Program-made: the position numbers and the translations under genes
Part shown: in pieces, positions 1 through 9,155 of the stretch
Layout of the letters: every line of letters begins with the position of its first letter
Position numbering within the stretch: the first letter of the stretch is position 1
Assembly: GCF_012910905.1 (NCBI RefSeq)
Contig: NZ_WTVN01000007.1
Location: forward strand, 83,731-147,730
Length of the DNA: 64,000 nt
Origin: Aromatoleum toluvorans
Lineage (GTDB): Bacteria > Pseudomonadota > Gammaproteobacteria > Burkholderiales > Rhodocyclaceae
Direction of reading: 5' to 3'
The notes under the pieces: generated by a model
Databases searched by the model: none
What the model was told of the DNA's origin: nothing
The model's input: the letters and a program-made list of their open reading frames with translations, nothing else

Positions 1-678
1 CACCCCGCCCACGTCCGCCGGCCCGGTCACCTTCGGGTCGTTGAACGGGTACATCTCGTACGCCCACTGCTTGTTCTCGACGTAGCTGCCGTCCTTCTCC
101 GGCATCAGCGCCGAGATCTGCGCCCGCCGGCCGAGCCCGGTGTAGCGCAGCTTGTAGTTCCACATCACCTCGGCACCCGACTTCGGCACCGGGAACGGCA
201 CGCCCGCGCCGAACACCTGCTCGAGCTGCCAGCCATCCGCCCCCAGCTTCGCCGCCGTGGCGTTCTTCTTCGTCTGCGTGGCAACGAAATCCGGCACCGG
301 ACAGCTGCGCCGGCTCGGATACACGTCCATGCGATAGCCCTTGTAGGCCTTGATCAGCGCGATCTGGCCGGCCGAGAGCTTGTCCGCGTACTTGTCGACG
401 TTGCCCGCGTCGATCGAGAACTGCGGCTTGTCGTCCTTGAACGGATCCAGATGCCCCGGCTTCCACCCCGCCGGCACCTGCGTCATCCCGCCGGTCCACG
501 CCGGAATCGCGCCGTCCTTGCTCGCCGCCTGCTCCGCACCCACCGGCGTCAGGCTCTTGCCCAGCGTCGCCGCCTCCGCCTCGGTCGCCGCCGCCCGCGC
601 AGCACCGTTGCCCAGCACGGCTGCAACGGTCATGCAAACGAGCGCGAGGCCAGGCGACCTCCTGGTCCTTGTGGTCAT
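1..678 (-). CDS. DUF1329 family secreted protein (3' part outside window)
   Basis: The reading frame is open from an ATG at 678 to the window edge, giving 226 residues. A ribosome binding site (GAGGAG) lies about 8 bases before the ATG. The first ~30 residues form a signal peptide with an Arg-rich start and an Ala-rich end (GNGAARAAA). The mature start (EAATLGKSLTPVGAE, then IPAWTGGM) is the typical opening of the DUF1329 family. These are periplasmic or outer-membrane-associated proteins of unclear function, often near alcohol, alkane or steroid oxidation genes. The gene diverges from an AraC-type regulator, which may control it (inference). Substrate and role cannot be read from the sequence. 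Confidence 0.8.
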   Translation of the reverse strand, partial: MTTRTRRSPGLALVCMTVAAVLGNGAARAAATEAEAATLGKSLTPVGAEQAASKDGAIPAWTGGMTQVPAGWKPGHLDPFKDDKPQFSIDAGNVDKYADKLSAGQIALIKAYKGYRMDVYPSRRSCPVPDFVATQTKKNATAAKLGADGWQLEQVFGAGVPFPVPKSGAEVMWNYKLRYTGLGRRAQISALMPEKDGSYVENKQWAYEMYPFNDPKVTGPADVGGV

Positions 679-983
679 GTTGTCGTCTCCTCACTTGATG
701 TGATGTGCCGTTTGGCCGGCTTCTTGTCCGGTCGTCACGGCCGGCGCACGCGCCGACCTGCAACCGATGGCGTCGATTGTAGGAAGCGCCTTTCGCAGAC
801 CGTTATCCGAAATCGGCAATCCGCACCCGTGAGGCCCGGGAGTTCGTCCCGAACGACAACGCTCGCAGATCATTAGAAAAATTTCATTGTCCCGTGTGTC
901 ACTTTTGTATTAGTGTCTTTCAAACAATAACAATGCTCATAACTACAATTAATCGCACTTTCCGGTGAGGAGACAATCGGAAA
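679..983. promoter_or_regulatory. Divergent intergenic region between DUF1329 gene and AraC-type regulator
   Basis: This 305-base stretch contains no gene. Bases 870-960 are clearly richer in A+T than the surroundings, as expected for a double promoter region. A TACAAT hexamer near 944-949 could be a -10 element for the regulator, but no good -35 is seen at the right distance. Two GTGTC pentamers start at 896 and 913, 17 bases apart, a spacing compatible with an AraC-type direct repeat but too short to be convincing. Both flanking genes have GAGGAG-type ribosome binding sites. Confidence 0.4.
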
Positions 984-2006
984 ATGGATGCCCACATCCT
1001 CGCCGGGCGCGACCGGAGCACGCGCACCGCGGGCGACGACGCGTATTCCGTCGTGCACCTCGACACACGCGACGCAGACGACCACGCAGCCTGCCTGCAA
1101 CACTGGAATCAGCGCTACGACCAGCTTTCGGCCGGTTCCTTCACGGGGCGCTTCGACGAATTCTGGTTCGACAACGTGCAGGTCTTCCGTGAACGGACCA
1201 ACCAGGTCGTGCACGAAGTCGGCAGCTCGTGGGAAGGCTCGCGCACGATCGGCGTACCCGTGGAAATCGACGGCGCCGGCTGGTACTGCGGCGAACCGTG
1301 TGAACTCGACTCCATCGTCACGCTCAAGGGGGGAGAAGACCTCGACTACCGCACCCCCCGCCTGCACGACATCGTCGCCGTGACGACCGACGTCGCGGCC
1401 TTCACCGACTACGCCCTGCGCGTCGAACATCGCGACATCGAAGCCGAAATCGGCAAGCGCCGCGTCATCCCGGCGACCGCCGACCAGGCCGGAGCATTGC
1501 GCGGCTTCCTCCTCACGGTGCTCGCCAGCCTCGAAGCCACCCCGGACCTGCTGCGCCATCCGCAGATGCGCAAGGGCCTCGAACAGGCGATCTACGGCAG
1601 CATCGTCGCCGCGATCACGCCGCGCGAGGACACTCCGCGCCCGGCGACACCGTGCCGCGCCCGCCAGCTGATCGTCGATCGCGCGCGCGAATACATGCGC
1701 AGCCACATCGACGAACCCATCACCGTCGCCGACCTGTGCACCGAGTTGCGCGTATCGCGCCGCACGCTGCAGTACAGCTTCCAGGACATCCTCAACCTCA
1801 ACCCCGTCAGCTTCCTGCGGGCGCTGCGCCTGAACGGCGTGCGCCGCGAACTCAAGAACGCCGACCCCGCCAGCCACCAGATCGCCGACATCGCCGCGCG
1901 CTGGGGCTTCTGGCACCTCTCGCACTTCGCGTCGGACTACCGTTCGATGTTCGGCGAACTGCCTTCGGAGACGCTACGCCAGCCGGCGCCCGCCCCTCAC
2001 GCATAG
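984..2006 (+). CDS. AraC-family transcriptional regulator
   Basis: 340 residues. The last ~110 residues carry the paired helix-turn-helix of the AraC/XylS family: a first helix region around VADLCTELRVSRRTLQYSF and the family signature around IADIAARWGFWHLSHFASDYRSMFGELPSE. The N-terminal ~220 residues resemble the cupin-like sensing part of AraC-binding-like regulators and have no recognisable ligand motif. The start follows GAGGAGAC with a suitable gap. It is transcribed away from the DUF1329 gene, the usual layout for a regulator and its target (inference). The C-terminal half looks somewhat like EutR/QhpR-type regulators, but the inducer is unknown. Confidence 0.88.
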   Translation: MDAHILAGRDRSTRTAGDDAYSVVHLDTRDADDHAACLQHWNQRYDQLSAGSFTGRFDEFWFDNVQVFRERTNQVVHEVGSSWEGSRTIGVPVEIDGAGWYCGEPCELDSIVTLKGGEDLDYRTPRLHDIVAVTTDVAAFTDYALRVEHRDIEAEIGKRRVIPATADQAGALRGFLLTVLASLEATPDLLRHPQMRKGLEQAIYGSIVAAITPREDTPRPATPCRARQLIVDRAREYMRSHIDEPITVADLCTELRVSRRTLQYSFQDILNLNPVSFLRALRLNGVRRELKNADPASHQIADIAARWGFWHLSHFASDYRSMFGELPSETLRQPAPAPHA

Positions 2007-2021
2007 GCGGAAGCGGCGCGC

Positions 2022-4055
2022 TCAGGCCACCTTGAAGCGGCCCACGTCCGCAAGCAACTGCGCCGCGAGGCTCTCGAGCCGATCCGCCGTCTGGTGGCTC
2101 TCGACGGCAATCGCACTGTTCTCCTCGGCCATGCGCGCGATCGTTTCGACGTTGCGTGCAATCTCCGTCGACGCCACGCTCTGCTCGCGCAGCGCATCGG
2201 AGATCTCGGACACGGTCTCCACGACCCGGCCGGCTTCGTCGCGGATGCTCGCCATCGCAGCCCCCGCCTCCTGCGCGCGCGCAACGCCGCTGTTCACCTG
2301 TGTCACGCCGCCCTGCATGCTGTCCACGGCACCGCGCGCATCGCGCTGAATCGCCCCGACCATCTGCGCGATCTCCTGCGTCGACTGCGTCGTGCGTTCG
2401 GCGAGCTTGCGCACCTCGTCCGCCACCACCGCAAAGCCGCGCCCCTGCTCGCCCGCACGGGCGGCCTCGATCGCCGCGTTCAGCGCCAGCAGATTGGTCT
2501 GGTCGGCGATCTCCTTGATCACATTCACGATTGCCGAAATCCGTTCCGAACTCCGGTCCAGCTCGGCAATGGTATCGGCCGAGCCGGACACCGCGCGCGC
2601 GATCTCCCCGATATCGGCGACCACCGACTCGACGATCTCGCCCCCTTCGCCCGACAGCCTGCCCGAGCGCCGCGCCAGCTCGTTGGCGCTGCTCGCGTTG
2701 CCGGCGATGTGGTCGATGCCCACCGTCATCTCCTCTACCGCCGCCGCCATGCTCGACGCCGCCTCGCTCTGCCGCTGCGAAGCCGCGTCGATCTGGCGTG
2801 CCGACTCCACCATGCCGCGCGCCGTCTCCGCGACCTGCCCGGAATTGCTCTGGATGCTCGTGATCAGGCGGCACATCGTCGCGGCCATGTCGTTGAAGCC
2901 GTCGGCAATCATGTGCAGTTCGTCGCGCGCCTGCAGCCGGATCGCGGTCGTCAGATCGCCCGCCGCCAGCCGGTGGCTGCCGTCGGCAAGCCGCTTCACG
3001 CTGCCCATGATCGACAGATACACCCCGATCGCCAGGTAGGCGATCGCGACCGCGACGACCACCAGCACGGCGATGTTGAAGTACAGCACGCGCCGGGCCT
3101 CGGCAATGCGGTGCCGCAGCAGCTCGTCGAGCGTCGGCAGCAGGATCTCGTTCATCTGCCTGTAGCCCACGGTGATCGCCTCGGTGGCCATCCCGAAGTA
3201 TGCCGACGCCGCAGTGCTCTGCAGATCGCCCGCCTGGATCTGGCGCACCACGCCGTTCACGGTCGCGAGCTTGCCGGTCATTTCCGCGAACGACGACTCC
3301 AGCCGCTGTGCGAGATCGGGCCGCTGCGCGACGATCTTGCGGATGTTGGACTCGAGATCGCCCACCGCCTCGCTCACGTCGCCCGCGAGCACGCTCACGT
3401 CGAGCTTGCCCGCCTCGTCGATCGTGCCGCGCGCGAGCGCTCCCGCCCCCTTGGCGCGCAGCCGGCCGATGCGCTCGAGCAGGTAGGGCGTGCGGATCAC
3501 CGCCGTCGACATCAGGTAGTAACTGTCCTGCTGCGGATCGAAGGTCAGGCCGTACTCGTCCGCGACCGCAATCTGGAAATCCAGCAGATTCTGGATCAGC
3601 CGCGTATGCGTCCGGATGTTCTCGGCCGGATCCAGCTTCAGCCCGTCCCGCGCCAATCCGTTCCAGCGCGAACGGATGTCGCTCCAGTCACTCTTGCGCA
3701 ACGCCTGCGGCAGCGCCGCCTCCAGCGTCTCGAAGGCATGATCGACCTCGACCGCCTTGTCCGCACGCGTCGCCTTCGCACTCTCCAGCCCGCCGAGCAC
3801 CGCCGAGGACAGGCCGCGATGCTGCTGGACCAGTTCGACCGCCTTCGATATCGGCCGCACGAGACCGGAAGCGACCAGCTCGCGCTCCGTCCGCTCGATC
3901 GTCGCATTCAACTGGCGTGCGAGCGTCAGCATCAGGCTGGCAAATGCCACCGCGATGATCAGCCCGAGCAGGCCGAATTTCACCGGGTAGCTGCAGCGGT
4001 TCATCAGCCCCACGGCCGGCGCAAAAACCACTTTCACGATCTTCTCCACGGACAT
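2022..4055 (-). CDS. Methyl-accepting chemotaxis protein
   Basis: 677 residues from the chosen ATG at 4055. TM1 is at about 26-46, a mainly helical periplasmic sensor at 47-322, TM2 at about 323-348, HAMP at about 345-400, and the cytoplasmic signalling domain to the end. The kinase-control tip is unmistakable ([19 protein letters not shown] around 518-536, then [18 protein letters not shown]). The sensor contains [11 protein letters not shown] at 78-88, reminiscent of NIT-type helical sensors. There is no CheR-binding pentapeptide at the C-terminus. The open frame runs further upstream, but that part overlaps the divergent gene and has no protein character. The start codon has only a weak ribosome binding site, so the exact start is uncertain. 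An ANR/FNR-like box lies about 100 bases upstream. Confidence 0.93.
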   Translation of the reverse strand: MSVEKIVKVVFAPAVGLMNRCSYPVKFGLLGLIIAVAFASLMLTLARQLNATIERTERELVASGLVRPISKAVELVQQHRGLSSAVLGGLESAKATRADKAVEVDHAFETLEAALPQALRKSDWSDIRSRWNGLARDGLKLDPAENIRTHTRLIQNLLDFQIAVADEYGLTFDPQQDSYYLMSTAVIRTPYLLERIGRLRAKGAGALARGTIDEAGKLDVSVLAGDVSEAVGDLESNIRKIVAQRPDLAQRLESSFAEMTGKLATVNGVVRQIQAGDLQSTAASAYFGMATEAITVGYRQMNEILLPTLDELLRHRIAEARRVLYFNIAVLVVVAVAIAYLAIGVYLSIMGSVKRLADGSHRLAAGDLTTAIRLQARDELHMIADGFNDMAATMCRLITSIQSNSGQVAETARGMVESARQIDAASQRQSEAASSMAAAVEEMTVGIDHIAGNASSANELARRSGRLSGEGGEIVESVVADIGEIARAVSGSADTIAELDRSSERISAIVNVIKEIADQTNLLALNAAIEAARAGEQGRGFAVVADEVRKLAERTTQSTQEIAQMVGAIQRDARGAVDSMQGGVTQVNSGVARAQEAGAAMASIRDEAGRVVETVSEISDALREQSVASTEIARNVETIARMAEENSAIAVESHQTADRLESLAAQLLADVGRFKVA

Positions 4056-4155
4056 TCCCGCACGCCGCCGGAGCGCCACCGGGCATCCGTCGTGCCCCAT
4101 CGGCACTGGAGCGGGCATTTTCCCGCCAGCGTATCGGGATAGACCGTCCGAGTAC

Positions 4156-4169
4156 GTGATCTGCATCAA
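4156..4169 (-). promoter_or_regulatory. Candidate ANR/FNR binding site upstream of the chemoreceptor
   Basis: Read on the minus strand the site is TTGATGCAGATCAC, matching the FNR/ANR consensus TTGAT-N4-ATCAA at 9 of 10 positions. It is centred near 4162, in the divergent region between the chemoreceptor and the GlcG-like gene. A weak -10-like TACGCT begins 22 bases downstream on the minus strand, the spacing expected for a class II FNR promoter driving the chemoreceptor. On the plus strand no -10 lies at the matching distance. Confidence 0.5.
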
Positions 4170-4299
4170 GATTGCGCCGACAGGGCATGCCGTCGTGACG
4201 CGTCCGGCCTTCGCCGGCGCCCCGCTTCCGGCGCGGGCTTTTCCAAAACCTTCGCCCGCGGCAAAATTGCGCCCTTTTTGCTCAACGGAGACACCCAAG

Positions 4300-4713
4300 A
4301 TGAAGACCCGCCAGGTCCTGACCCTCGACGATGCGCGCAAGATCGCCGCGGCAGCGGAAACCGAAGCCCTGCGCAACGGCTGGGCGGTCACGATCGCGAT
4401 CTGCGACGAAGGGGGCCACCTGCTGTGGCTGCAGCGCCTCGACAATGCGCCGCCGTCGAGCGCCTATGTCGCGCCCGAAAAGGCCCGCACCTGCGTCATG
4501 ATGCGCAAGCCCAGCAAGGCCATCGAGGACATGGTGAACAACGGCCGCTTCGCCGGCCTCGGGCTGCCCGTCACGCCGCTCGAAGGCGGCGAGATGATCG
4601 TTGCGGGCGGCGAAGTGATCGGCGCCGTGGGCGTTTCGGGGGTGAAGTCCTCCGACGACGCGCAGATCGCGCGTGCCGGCGTCACGGCAATCGGCGCCTC
4701 CTGCAGCCTCTGA
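4300..4713 (+). CDS. GlcG/HbpS-family (haem-degrading-like fold) protein
   Basis: 137 residues, one domain of the GlcG/HbpS type. Features seen are the opening [16 protein letters not shown], the strand pair [19 protein letters not shown], the central [10 protein letters not shown], and the Gly-rich closing [15 protein letters not shown] followed by a D-x-Q motif. Family members include the glycolate-operon protein GlcG and the haem-binding HbpS; many are unassigned cytosolic proteins. An ACGGAGA ribosome binding site precedes the ATG by 9-10 bases. No glycolate oxidase or haem genes are adjacent, so the substrate cannot be named. Confidence 0.88.
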   Translation: MKTRQVLTLDDARKIAAAAETEALRNGWAVTIAICDEGGHLLWLQRLDNAPPSSAYVAPEKARTCVMMRKPSKAIEDMVNNGRFAGLGLPVTPLEGGEMIVAGGEVIGAVGVSGVKSSDDAQIARAGVTAIGASCSL

Positions 4714-4731
4714 CGAAAGGGGGCGGGGTCC

Positions 4732-4765
4732 GGACCGGAGCGCGCCCCGCCCCGCCCTCGATCCT
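4732..4765 (+). terminator. GC-rich hairpin after the GlcG-like gene (weak terminator candidate)
   Basis: GGGGCGGGG and CCCCGCCCC form a 9-bp inverted repeat about 20 bases after the stop codon. No T-run follows, so it is not a classical intrinsic terminator. It may stabilise the 3' end or slow polymerase before the following HDOD gene. Confidence 0.3.
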
Positions 4766-4834
4766 TCGCAGCGACCGCCCGGCCGGCGCGAAGGCACGGT
4801 AAACTTGTATGATCAATGTTTATCGGGAATCGCC

Positions 4835-5695
4835 ATGAAGGACTTCGACGCTCAGGCACGCGCCTTCGGCGACCGGATCGAAGCCGAGATCGCCGACGGG
4901 CGTCTCAGCTTTCCCACCGCCATGGACGTTTCGCTGCGCATCAAGCGGCTCGCCGACAGCCCGGCCTCCTCGCTCGAGGAGATCGCCGCGGTCGCAAAGA
5001 CCGAGCCGGTGCTCGGCGCCAAGACCGTGCGCATGGCAAACGCCGTCGCGCTCAACCCCTACGCCAGCCAGATCACCAACGTCGCCGATGCCGTCCGCCG
5101 CATCGGCCTTGCCTCGCTGCGCTGCCTCGCCTTCGCGGTGGCCGCCGAGCAGCTCGCCCAGGACCACCGCTCGCAGAAGATGCGCACCATCGCCTCCGGG
5201 CTGTGGATGCATTCGGTCGACGTCGCCGCCTGGTCCCACGCCCTCGCCCGCGAACTGCGCGCGGTCAATCCCGACACCGCGATGTTCGCCGGCATGATGG
5301 CCGACATCGGCCAGTTCCTGCTGCTCGCCCGTGCCGCCGACTACCCCGCGCTCGAAGACAACCTGCCCCGTTTCGCCGAGTTCGTGACCACCTGGAGCGC
5401 CCCCGTCGGCAAGGCCGTGCTCGAAGTGTTCGAGCTTCCCGAAACCATCCTCGACGCCTTCGACTGCAGCAACCCCTACGGCGGCTCCTGGCCCCCCGCA
5501 AACGTCGCGGACGTCCTTTTCGTTGCGAGCCTTGCGGTGGAAACGCCCAATCCCTTCGACAAGCTCCTCGGGCTGGATCACCGCGCCGGCCTCCGCGACG
5601 CGGCCCTGCACGGCATCGACCGGCAAAAGCTCGACCAGCTCCTCGACTCCGCCCGGGACGCCCGCCAGCTGATCCTCGCGGCCCTCTGCAACTGA
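4835..5695 (+). CDS. HDOD-domain signalling protein (first of two)
   Basis: 286 residues. The HDOD domain covers roughly residues 17-215: a first helical bundle (LRIKRLADSPASSLEEIAAV), the segment VRMANAVALNPY, and AVRRIGLASLRCLAFAVAAEQL, followed by a degenerate HD-like core (MFAGMMADIGQFLLLARA). HDOD proteins lack the full HD metal site and usually act as non-catalytic signalling or regulatory modules linked to c-di-GMP, chemotaxis or type IV pili. A TATGAT hexamer at 4808-4813 could be a -10 element, but its -35 is poor. The shorter ATG at 4835 was chosen because the domain starts there and the upstream part is low-complexity. Confidence 0.85.
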   Translation: MKDFDAQARAFGDRIEAEIADGRLSFPTAMDVSLRIKRLADSPASSLEEIAAVAKTEPVLGAKTVRMANAVALNPYASQITNVADAVRRIGLASLRCLAFAVAAEQLAQDHRSQKMRTIASGLWMHSVDVAAWSHALARELRAVNPDTAMFAGMMADIGQFLLLARAADYPALEDNLPRFAEFVTTWSAPVGKAVLEVFELPETILDAFDCSNPYGGSWPPANVADVLFVASLAVETPNPFDKLLGLDHRAGLRDAALHGIDRQKLDQLLDSARDARQLILAALCN

Positions 5696-5713
5696 CGCCC
5701 CGGCACGCGTCAG

Positions 5714-5741
5714 GGCCGCCCCCGGACGGCTGCGGGCGGCC
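5714..5741 (+). terminator. Hairpin after the first HDOD gene (weak terminator candidate)
   Basis: GGCCGCCC and GGGCGGCC make an 8-bp stem about 20 bases past the stop codon. There is no clear T-run, so this is a candidate only. It separates the HDOD gene from the promoter at 5801-5829. Confidence 0.3.
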
Positions 5742-5800
5742 GGTCGATCGACGATTCGGGGCATTGTTCAACGGTTTGCACCGGCACGCTGCACAGCAAG

Positions 5801-5829
5801 TTGTCATCGCGCCGCGCGGCGCATAACAT
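5801..5829 (+). promoter_or_regulatory. Sigma-70 type promoter for the ydcH-like/metY genes
   Basis: TTGTCA (5 of 6 matches to -35) is followed after exactly 17 bases by TAACAT (4 of 6 matches to -10). The start codon of the small YdcH-like gene lies 57 bases downstream. Confidence 0.5.
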
Positions 5830-5886
5830 TAACGATTCGACCGTCCCTCCAACGGCGTGCATACGCCCAGCTTGAGCAGGTACCCG

Positions 5887-6102
5887 ATGACCGAAGAAGC
5901 CTTCGACCAAGTCACCAGCCTGCAGATCCGGCTCACGGAGCTCCGCAACGAGCACCGCGACCTCGACGACGCCATCTCGCGTCTGCAGGACTCCCCGCAG
6001 GAAGACGAACTGCTGCTGCGCCGCCTCAAGAAGCGCAAGCTCGCGCTCAAGGACCGCATCGCCGTCATCCAGCGCATGCTTGACCCCAACGAACTGGCCT
6101 GA
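5887..6102 (+). CDS. Small YdcH-like (DUF465) protein
   Basis: 71 residues, strongly charged and almost entirely helical. Its pattern LTELRNEHRDLDDAISRLQ, then LLLRRLKKRKLALKDRIAVIQ, is typical of the YdcH/DUF465 family of short coiled-coil proteins of unknown function. The ATG at 5887 is preceded by AGCAGG at a good distance. An in-frame ATG 10 codons earlier has no such site, so the shorter form is preferred. It ends 37 bases before metY and probably shares its promoter. Confidence 0.82.
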   Translation: MTEEAFDQVTSLQIRLTELRNEHRDLDDAISRLQDSPQEDELLLRRLKKRKLALKDRIAVIQRMLDPNELA

Positions 6103-6139
6103 GCCTCGCCCGCGCCAAGGACAGAAAGCCGCACGACAG

Positions 6140-7444
6140 ATGACCCAACCCAGGACCTTCGGCCCCGAAACGCTCGCCCTGCACGCGGGCCAGTCACCCG
6201 ACCCCGCCTTCGGCGCCCGCGCAGCCCCCATCTACTTCACGACGAGCTACGTTTTTCCGGACGCCGACCACGCCGCCGCGCTGTTCAACCTCGAACGCCC
6301 CGGCCACGTCTACACGCGCATCTCGAACCCGACCAATGCGATGCTCGAAGAACGCATCGCGGCCCTCGAAGGCGGCATCGGCGCGATCGCCGTCGCGAGC
6401 GGACAGGCCGCGCTGCATCTCGCGATCACCACCCTGATGGGCGCCGGCGGCCATATCGTCGCCTCGCACGCCCTCTACGGCGGCTCGCACAACCTGCTCG
6501 CCTACACGCTGCCGCGCTTCGGCATCACCACCACGTTCGTCGATCCGCGCAACCCCGACGCCTGGCGCGCCGCAGTGCGCCCCGAAACGCGCCTGTTCTT
6601 CGGCGAATCGCTCGGCAATCCCGGCCTCGACGTGCTCGACATTCCCGCCATCGCGGGCATCGCCCACGCCCATCGCGTCCCGCTGCTGGTCGACGCCACC
6701 CTCGTCACCCCCTGCCTGCAGCGCCCGCTCGCGCTCGGCGCCGACCTCGTGCTGCACTCCGCGACCAAGTTCCTCGGCGGCCACGGCGTCGCGGTCGGCG
6801 GCCTGCTGGTCGACGGCGGGCGCTTCGACTGGGAAGCCTCCGGCCTCTTCCCGACGCTCACCGAACCCTACGACGGCTTCCACGGCATGGATTTCGCCGA
6901 GGAATCGCCCGTCGCCGCCTTCCTGCTGCGCGCGCGGCGCGAAGGCCTGCGCGACTTCGGCGCCTGCCTGTCGCCGATGAACGCCTTCCAGATCCTGCAG
7001 GGGATGGAAACCCTGCCGCTGCGCATGCGCGCCCACGTCGCCAACGCGCGCGCGGTCGCCGAACACCTCGCAGCCCACCCGCTCGTCGCGCACGTCGCCT
7101 GGCCGGGGCTCGCCAGCCATCCGGATCACGCGCTCGCCGCCCGCCTGCTGCCCGACGGCGCCGGCTCGGTGCTGTCCTTCGAACTCCAGGGCGGCCGCGC
7201 CGCCGGTCGCGCCTTCATCGAAGGCCTGCGCGTGTTCTCGCACCTCGCCAACGTCGGCGACGCCAAGTCCCTGGTGATCCACCCCGCCAGCACCACCCAC
7301 TTCCGCATGTCCGCGCAGGACCTCGCGGCCGCGGGCATCGGCGAAGGCACCGTGCGCCTGTCGGTCGGACTCGAAAGCGTCGACGACCTCATCGAGGACC
7401 TCAACCGCGGCCTGTACGCCGCCAGCCGCGTCGTGCAGGGTTAA
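6140..7444 (+). CDS. PLP-dependent sulfhydrylase of the Cys/Met metabolism family (MetY-like)
   Basis: 434 residues, the length of O-acetylhomoserine sulfhydrylases. These make homocysteine from O-acetyl- or O-succinylhomoserine and sulfide in the cytosol. Seen: [12 protein letters not shown] near the N-terminus, [18 protein letters not shown], the cofactor-contacting YGGSH (Tyr113), and the PLP lysine in [11 protein letters not shown] (Lys210). The C-terminal domain contains [11 protein letters not shown], as in the MetY/MetZ group. The usual DNTFATP is VDATLVTP here, a tolerated variant. Methionine gamma-lyase is an alternative from sequence alone. Only 3 bases separate its stop from the next gene, suggesting co-transcription. 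Confidence 0.88.
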   Translation: MTQPRTFGPETLALHAGQSPDPAFGARAAPIYFTTSYVFPDADHAAALFNLERPGHVYTRISNPTNAMLEERIAALEGGIGAIAVASGQAALHLAITTLMGAGGHIVASHALYGGSHNLLAYTLPRFGITTTFVDPRNPDAWRAAVRPETRLFFGESLGNPGLDVLDIPAIAGIAHAHRVPLLVDATLVTPCLQRPLALGADLVLHSATKFLGGHGVAVGGLLVDGGRFDWEASGLFPTLTEPYDGFHGMDFAEESPVAAFLLRARREGLRDFGACLSPMNAFQILQGMETLPLRMRAHVANARAVAEHLAAHPLVAHVAWPGLASHPDHALAARLLPDGAGSVLSFELQGGRAAGRAFIEGLRVFSHLANVGDAKSLVIHPASTTHFRMSAQDLAAAGIGEGTVRLSVGLESVDDLIEDLNRGLYAASRVVQG

Positions 7445-7447
7445 GCC

Positions 7448-8257
7448 ATGGAACTGAGCGTCAACGACACACCCGCCTACGTCTACACCGGCGGGCGCCC
7501 CTTCGATCGCCGCCAGGCCGTCGTGGTCCTGGTCCACGGCGCCGGTCACGACCACAGCGTGTGGAACTACCAGGCGCGCCAGCTCGCGCACCACGGCTTC
7601 TCCGTCCTCGCCCCCGACCTGCCCGGGCACGGGCGCTCGCAAGGCGCCCCGCTGCCCACCATCGAAGCCCTGGCGGACTGGATCGAGTCCCTGCTCGACG
7701 CCGCCGGCGTCGTGCACGCAGCCCTCGCCGGCCACAGCATGGGCTCGCTCGTCGCGCTCCAGGCGGCCGCGCAGGCTCCCGCACGCATCACGAAGCTCAT
7801 CCTCCTCGGCAGCGTCGCCCCCATGCCCGTGGCGCCACCGCTGCTCGAAGCCGCCGCGCGCACGCGCGATAGCGCGCACGCGATGATCAACCAGTGGTCC
7901 TACACGCCCGCCTCGCAGCTCGGCGCGAGCCCCGTCCCCGGCGTCTCGCTCACCGGCCTCAACCTGCGCCTGATGGAGCGCCAGCGCGACGGCGTGCTCG
8001 CCAACGACCTCGCCGCCTGCAACGCCTACCAGGGCGGCCTCGAAGCGGCAGGCCGCATCCGCGTTCCCTGCGCGATGCTATGCGGCGAGCGCGACCAGAT
8101 GACGCCCCGGAAGGCCGTCAAGCCCTTGCAGGAAGCACTGGCCAACGTTCCCGGCGGTGCGCGTATGATAGTCATCAAAGGCGCGGGTCATGCGATGATG
8201 GCCGAAGCGCCCGATGCGGTCGGCGATGCCATGCGAGGCTTTCTCACCACCACATAG
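7448..8257 (+). CDS. Alpha/beta-fold hydrolase
   Basis: 269 residues. The fold is shown by the oxyanion-hole HGAG (30-33), DLPGHGRS (58-64), the nucleophile elbow GHSMG (Ser97), a likely acid in CGERDQMTP and the catalytic His in KGAGHAMM near residue 250. This completes a Ser-Asp-His triad of an esterase or lipase-like enzyme with no signal peptide. It starts 3 bases after metY, so the two are co-transcribed. The pairing might suggest an acyltransferase-like or ester-cleaving role near homoserine metabolism, but the substrate cannot be deduced. Confidence 0.88.
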   Translation: MELSVNDTPAYVYTGGRPFDRRQAVVVLVHGAGHDHSVWNYQARQLAHHGFSVLAPDLPGHGRSQGAPLPTIEALADWIESLLDAAGVVHAALAGHSMGSLVALQAAAQAPARITKLILLGSVAPMPVAPPLLEAAARTRDSAHAMINQWSYTPASQLGASPVPGVSLTGLNLRLMERQRDGVLANDLAACNAYQGGLEAAGRIRVPCAMLCGERDQMTPRKAVKPLQEALANVPGGARMIVIKGAGHAMMAEAPDAVGDAMRGFLTTT

Positions 8258-8320
8258 GAACAACGACAGAGAAGCCCCGTTCGCTGCCGCACGACAAGAT
8301 CCCCCCAACAGGAGAGAGAC

Positions 8321-9133
8321 ATGTCGCAGCAGATCGATACGGGTACGGCAGCAGAAGGTCCGGTGTTCCCCACGGTCCGCGAAGTCGATGCGGGCGCCCC
8401 CTTGCGCTGGATCGGCCGCGGAATCGGCGACCTCCGCGCCTGCCCCATCCCCAGCCTCTTCTTCGGCTTCTGTTTCGCGGCGATGGGCCTTCTCGTCACG
8501 ATGGTGTTCGAGCACGCCTACGAATACACCGCGGCGATGACCTCGGGCTTCCTCCTGCTCGGCCCTTTCCTGGCGATGGGGCTGTACGAGCTCAGCCGGC
8601 AACGTGAACAGGGGCGGGCCTGCGCCCTGCTCCCCGCCCTCGCCGTGTGGCGGCGCAACGCCGGCAACATCGGCATCTTCGCCATCGTTCTCGGCGTGAT
8701 TTTCCTCGTCTGGGCCCGCGCCTCGCTCGTCATCTTCGCGCTCTTCTACACCAACGAGCTCCCCAACCTCAGCGGCTTCCTGAATCAGCTGGTGGCGTTC
8801 GAAAATCTCGAATTCCTGCTCGTGTACTTCGGTGTCGGCCTGATGTTCGCGTGCATCGTGTTCGCTGCGAGCGTGATTTCCGTCCCGCTGATGCTCGACC
8901 GCGACCAGGACGCGATAACCTCGATGCTCGCCAGCATCGCCGCCCTCGCCCGCAATCCCGGCGCCATGCTCGTGTGGGCATCGATCATCGTCATATTGAC
9001 TTTGATCGGCTTTCTCAGCTTTCATTTAGGGTTGGTGGTATTGATGCCCGTCGTCGGTCACGCAAGCTGGCACGCCTACCGGGATCTTGTCGCACCTGCG
9101 GCGGACACCTCGTCCCCCGCACCCACACGCTGA
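8321..9133 (+). CDS. DUF2189 integral membrane protein
   Basis: 270 residues with about six hydrophobic segments: about 44-66, 70-90, 118-142, 165-190, 208-230 and 232-252. It matches the DUF2189 (BPSS1780-like) layout, with a conserved opening APLRWIGRGIGDL, the segment FFGFCFAAMGLL and GPFLAMGLYELSR. Members are inner-membrane proteins of unknown function common in betaproteobacteria and some alphaproteobacteria. An AGGAGAGAG ribosome binding site precedes the ATG. The following HDOD gene starts 22 bases after the stop. Confidence 0.87.
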   Translation: MSQQIDTGTAAEGPVFPTVREVDAGAPLRWIGRGIGDLRACPIPSLFFGFCFAAMGLLVTMVFEHAYEYTAAMTSGFLLLGPFLAMGLYELSRQREQGRACALLPALAVWRRNAGNIGIFAIVLGVIFLVWARASLVIFALFYTNELPNLSGFLNQLVAFENLEFLLVYFGVGLMFACIVFAASVISVPLMLDRDQDAITSMLASIAALARNPGAMLVWASIIVILTLIGFLSFHLGLVVLMPVVGHASWHAYRDLVAPAADTSSPAPTR

Positions 9134-9155
9134 CGGCGCTTCACCAGACCTTGCC

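Noticed and set aside
896..917. AraC-type direct repeat (GTGTC at 896 and 913)
   Set aside because: Only five bases match, which is expected by chance in an AT-rich stretch.
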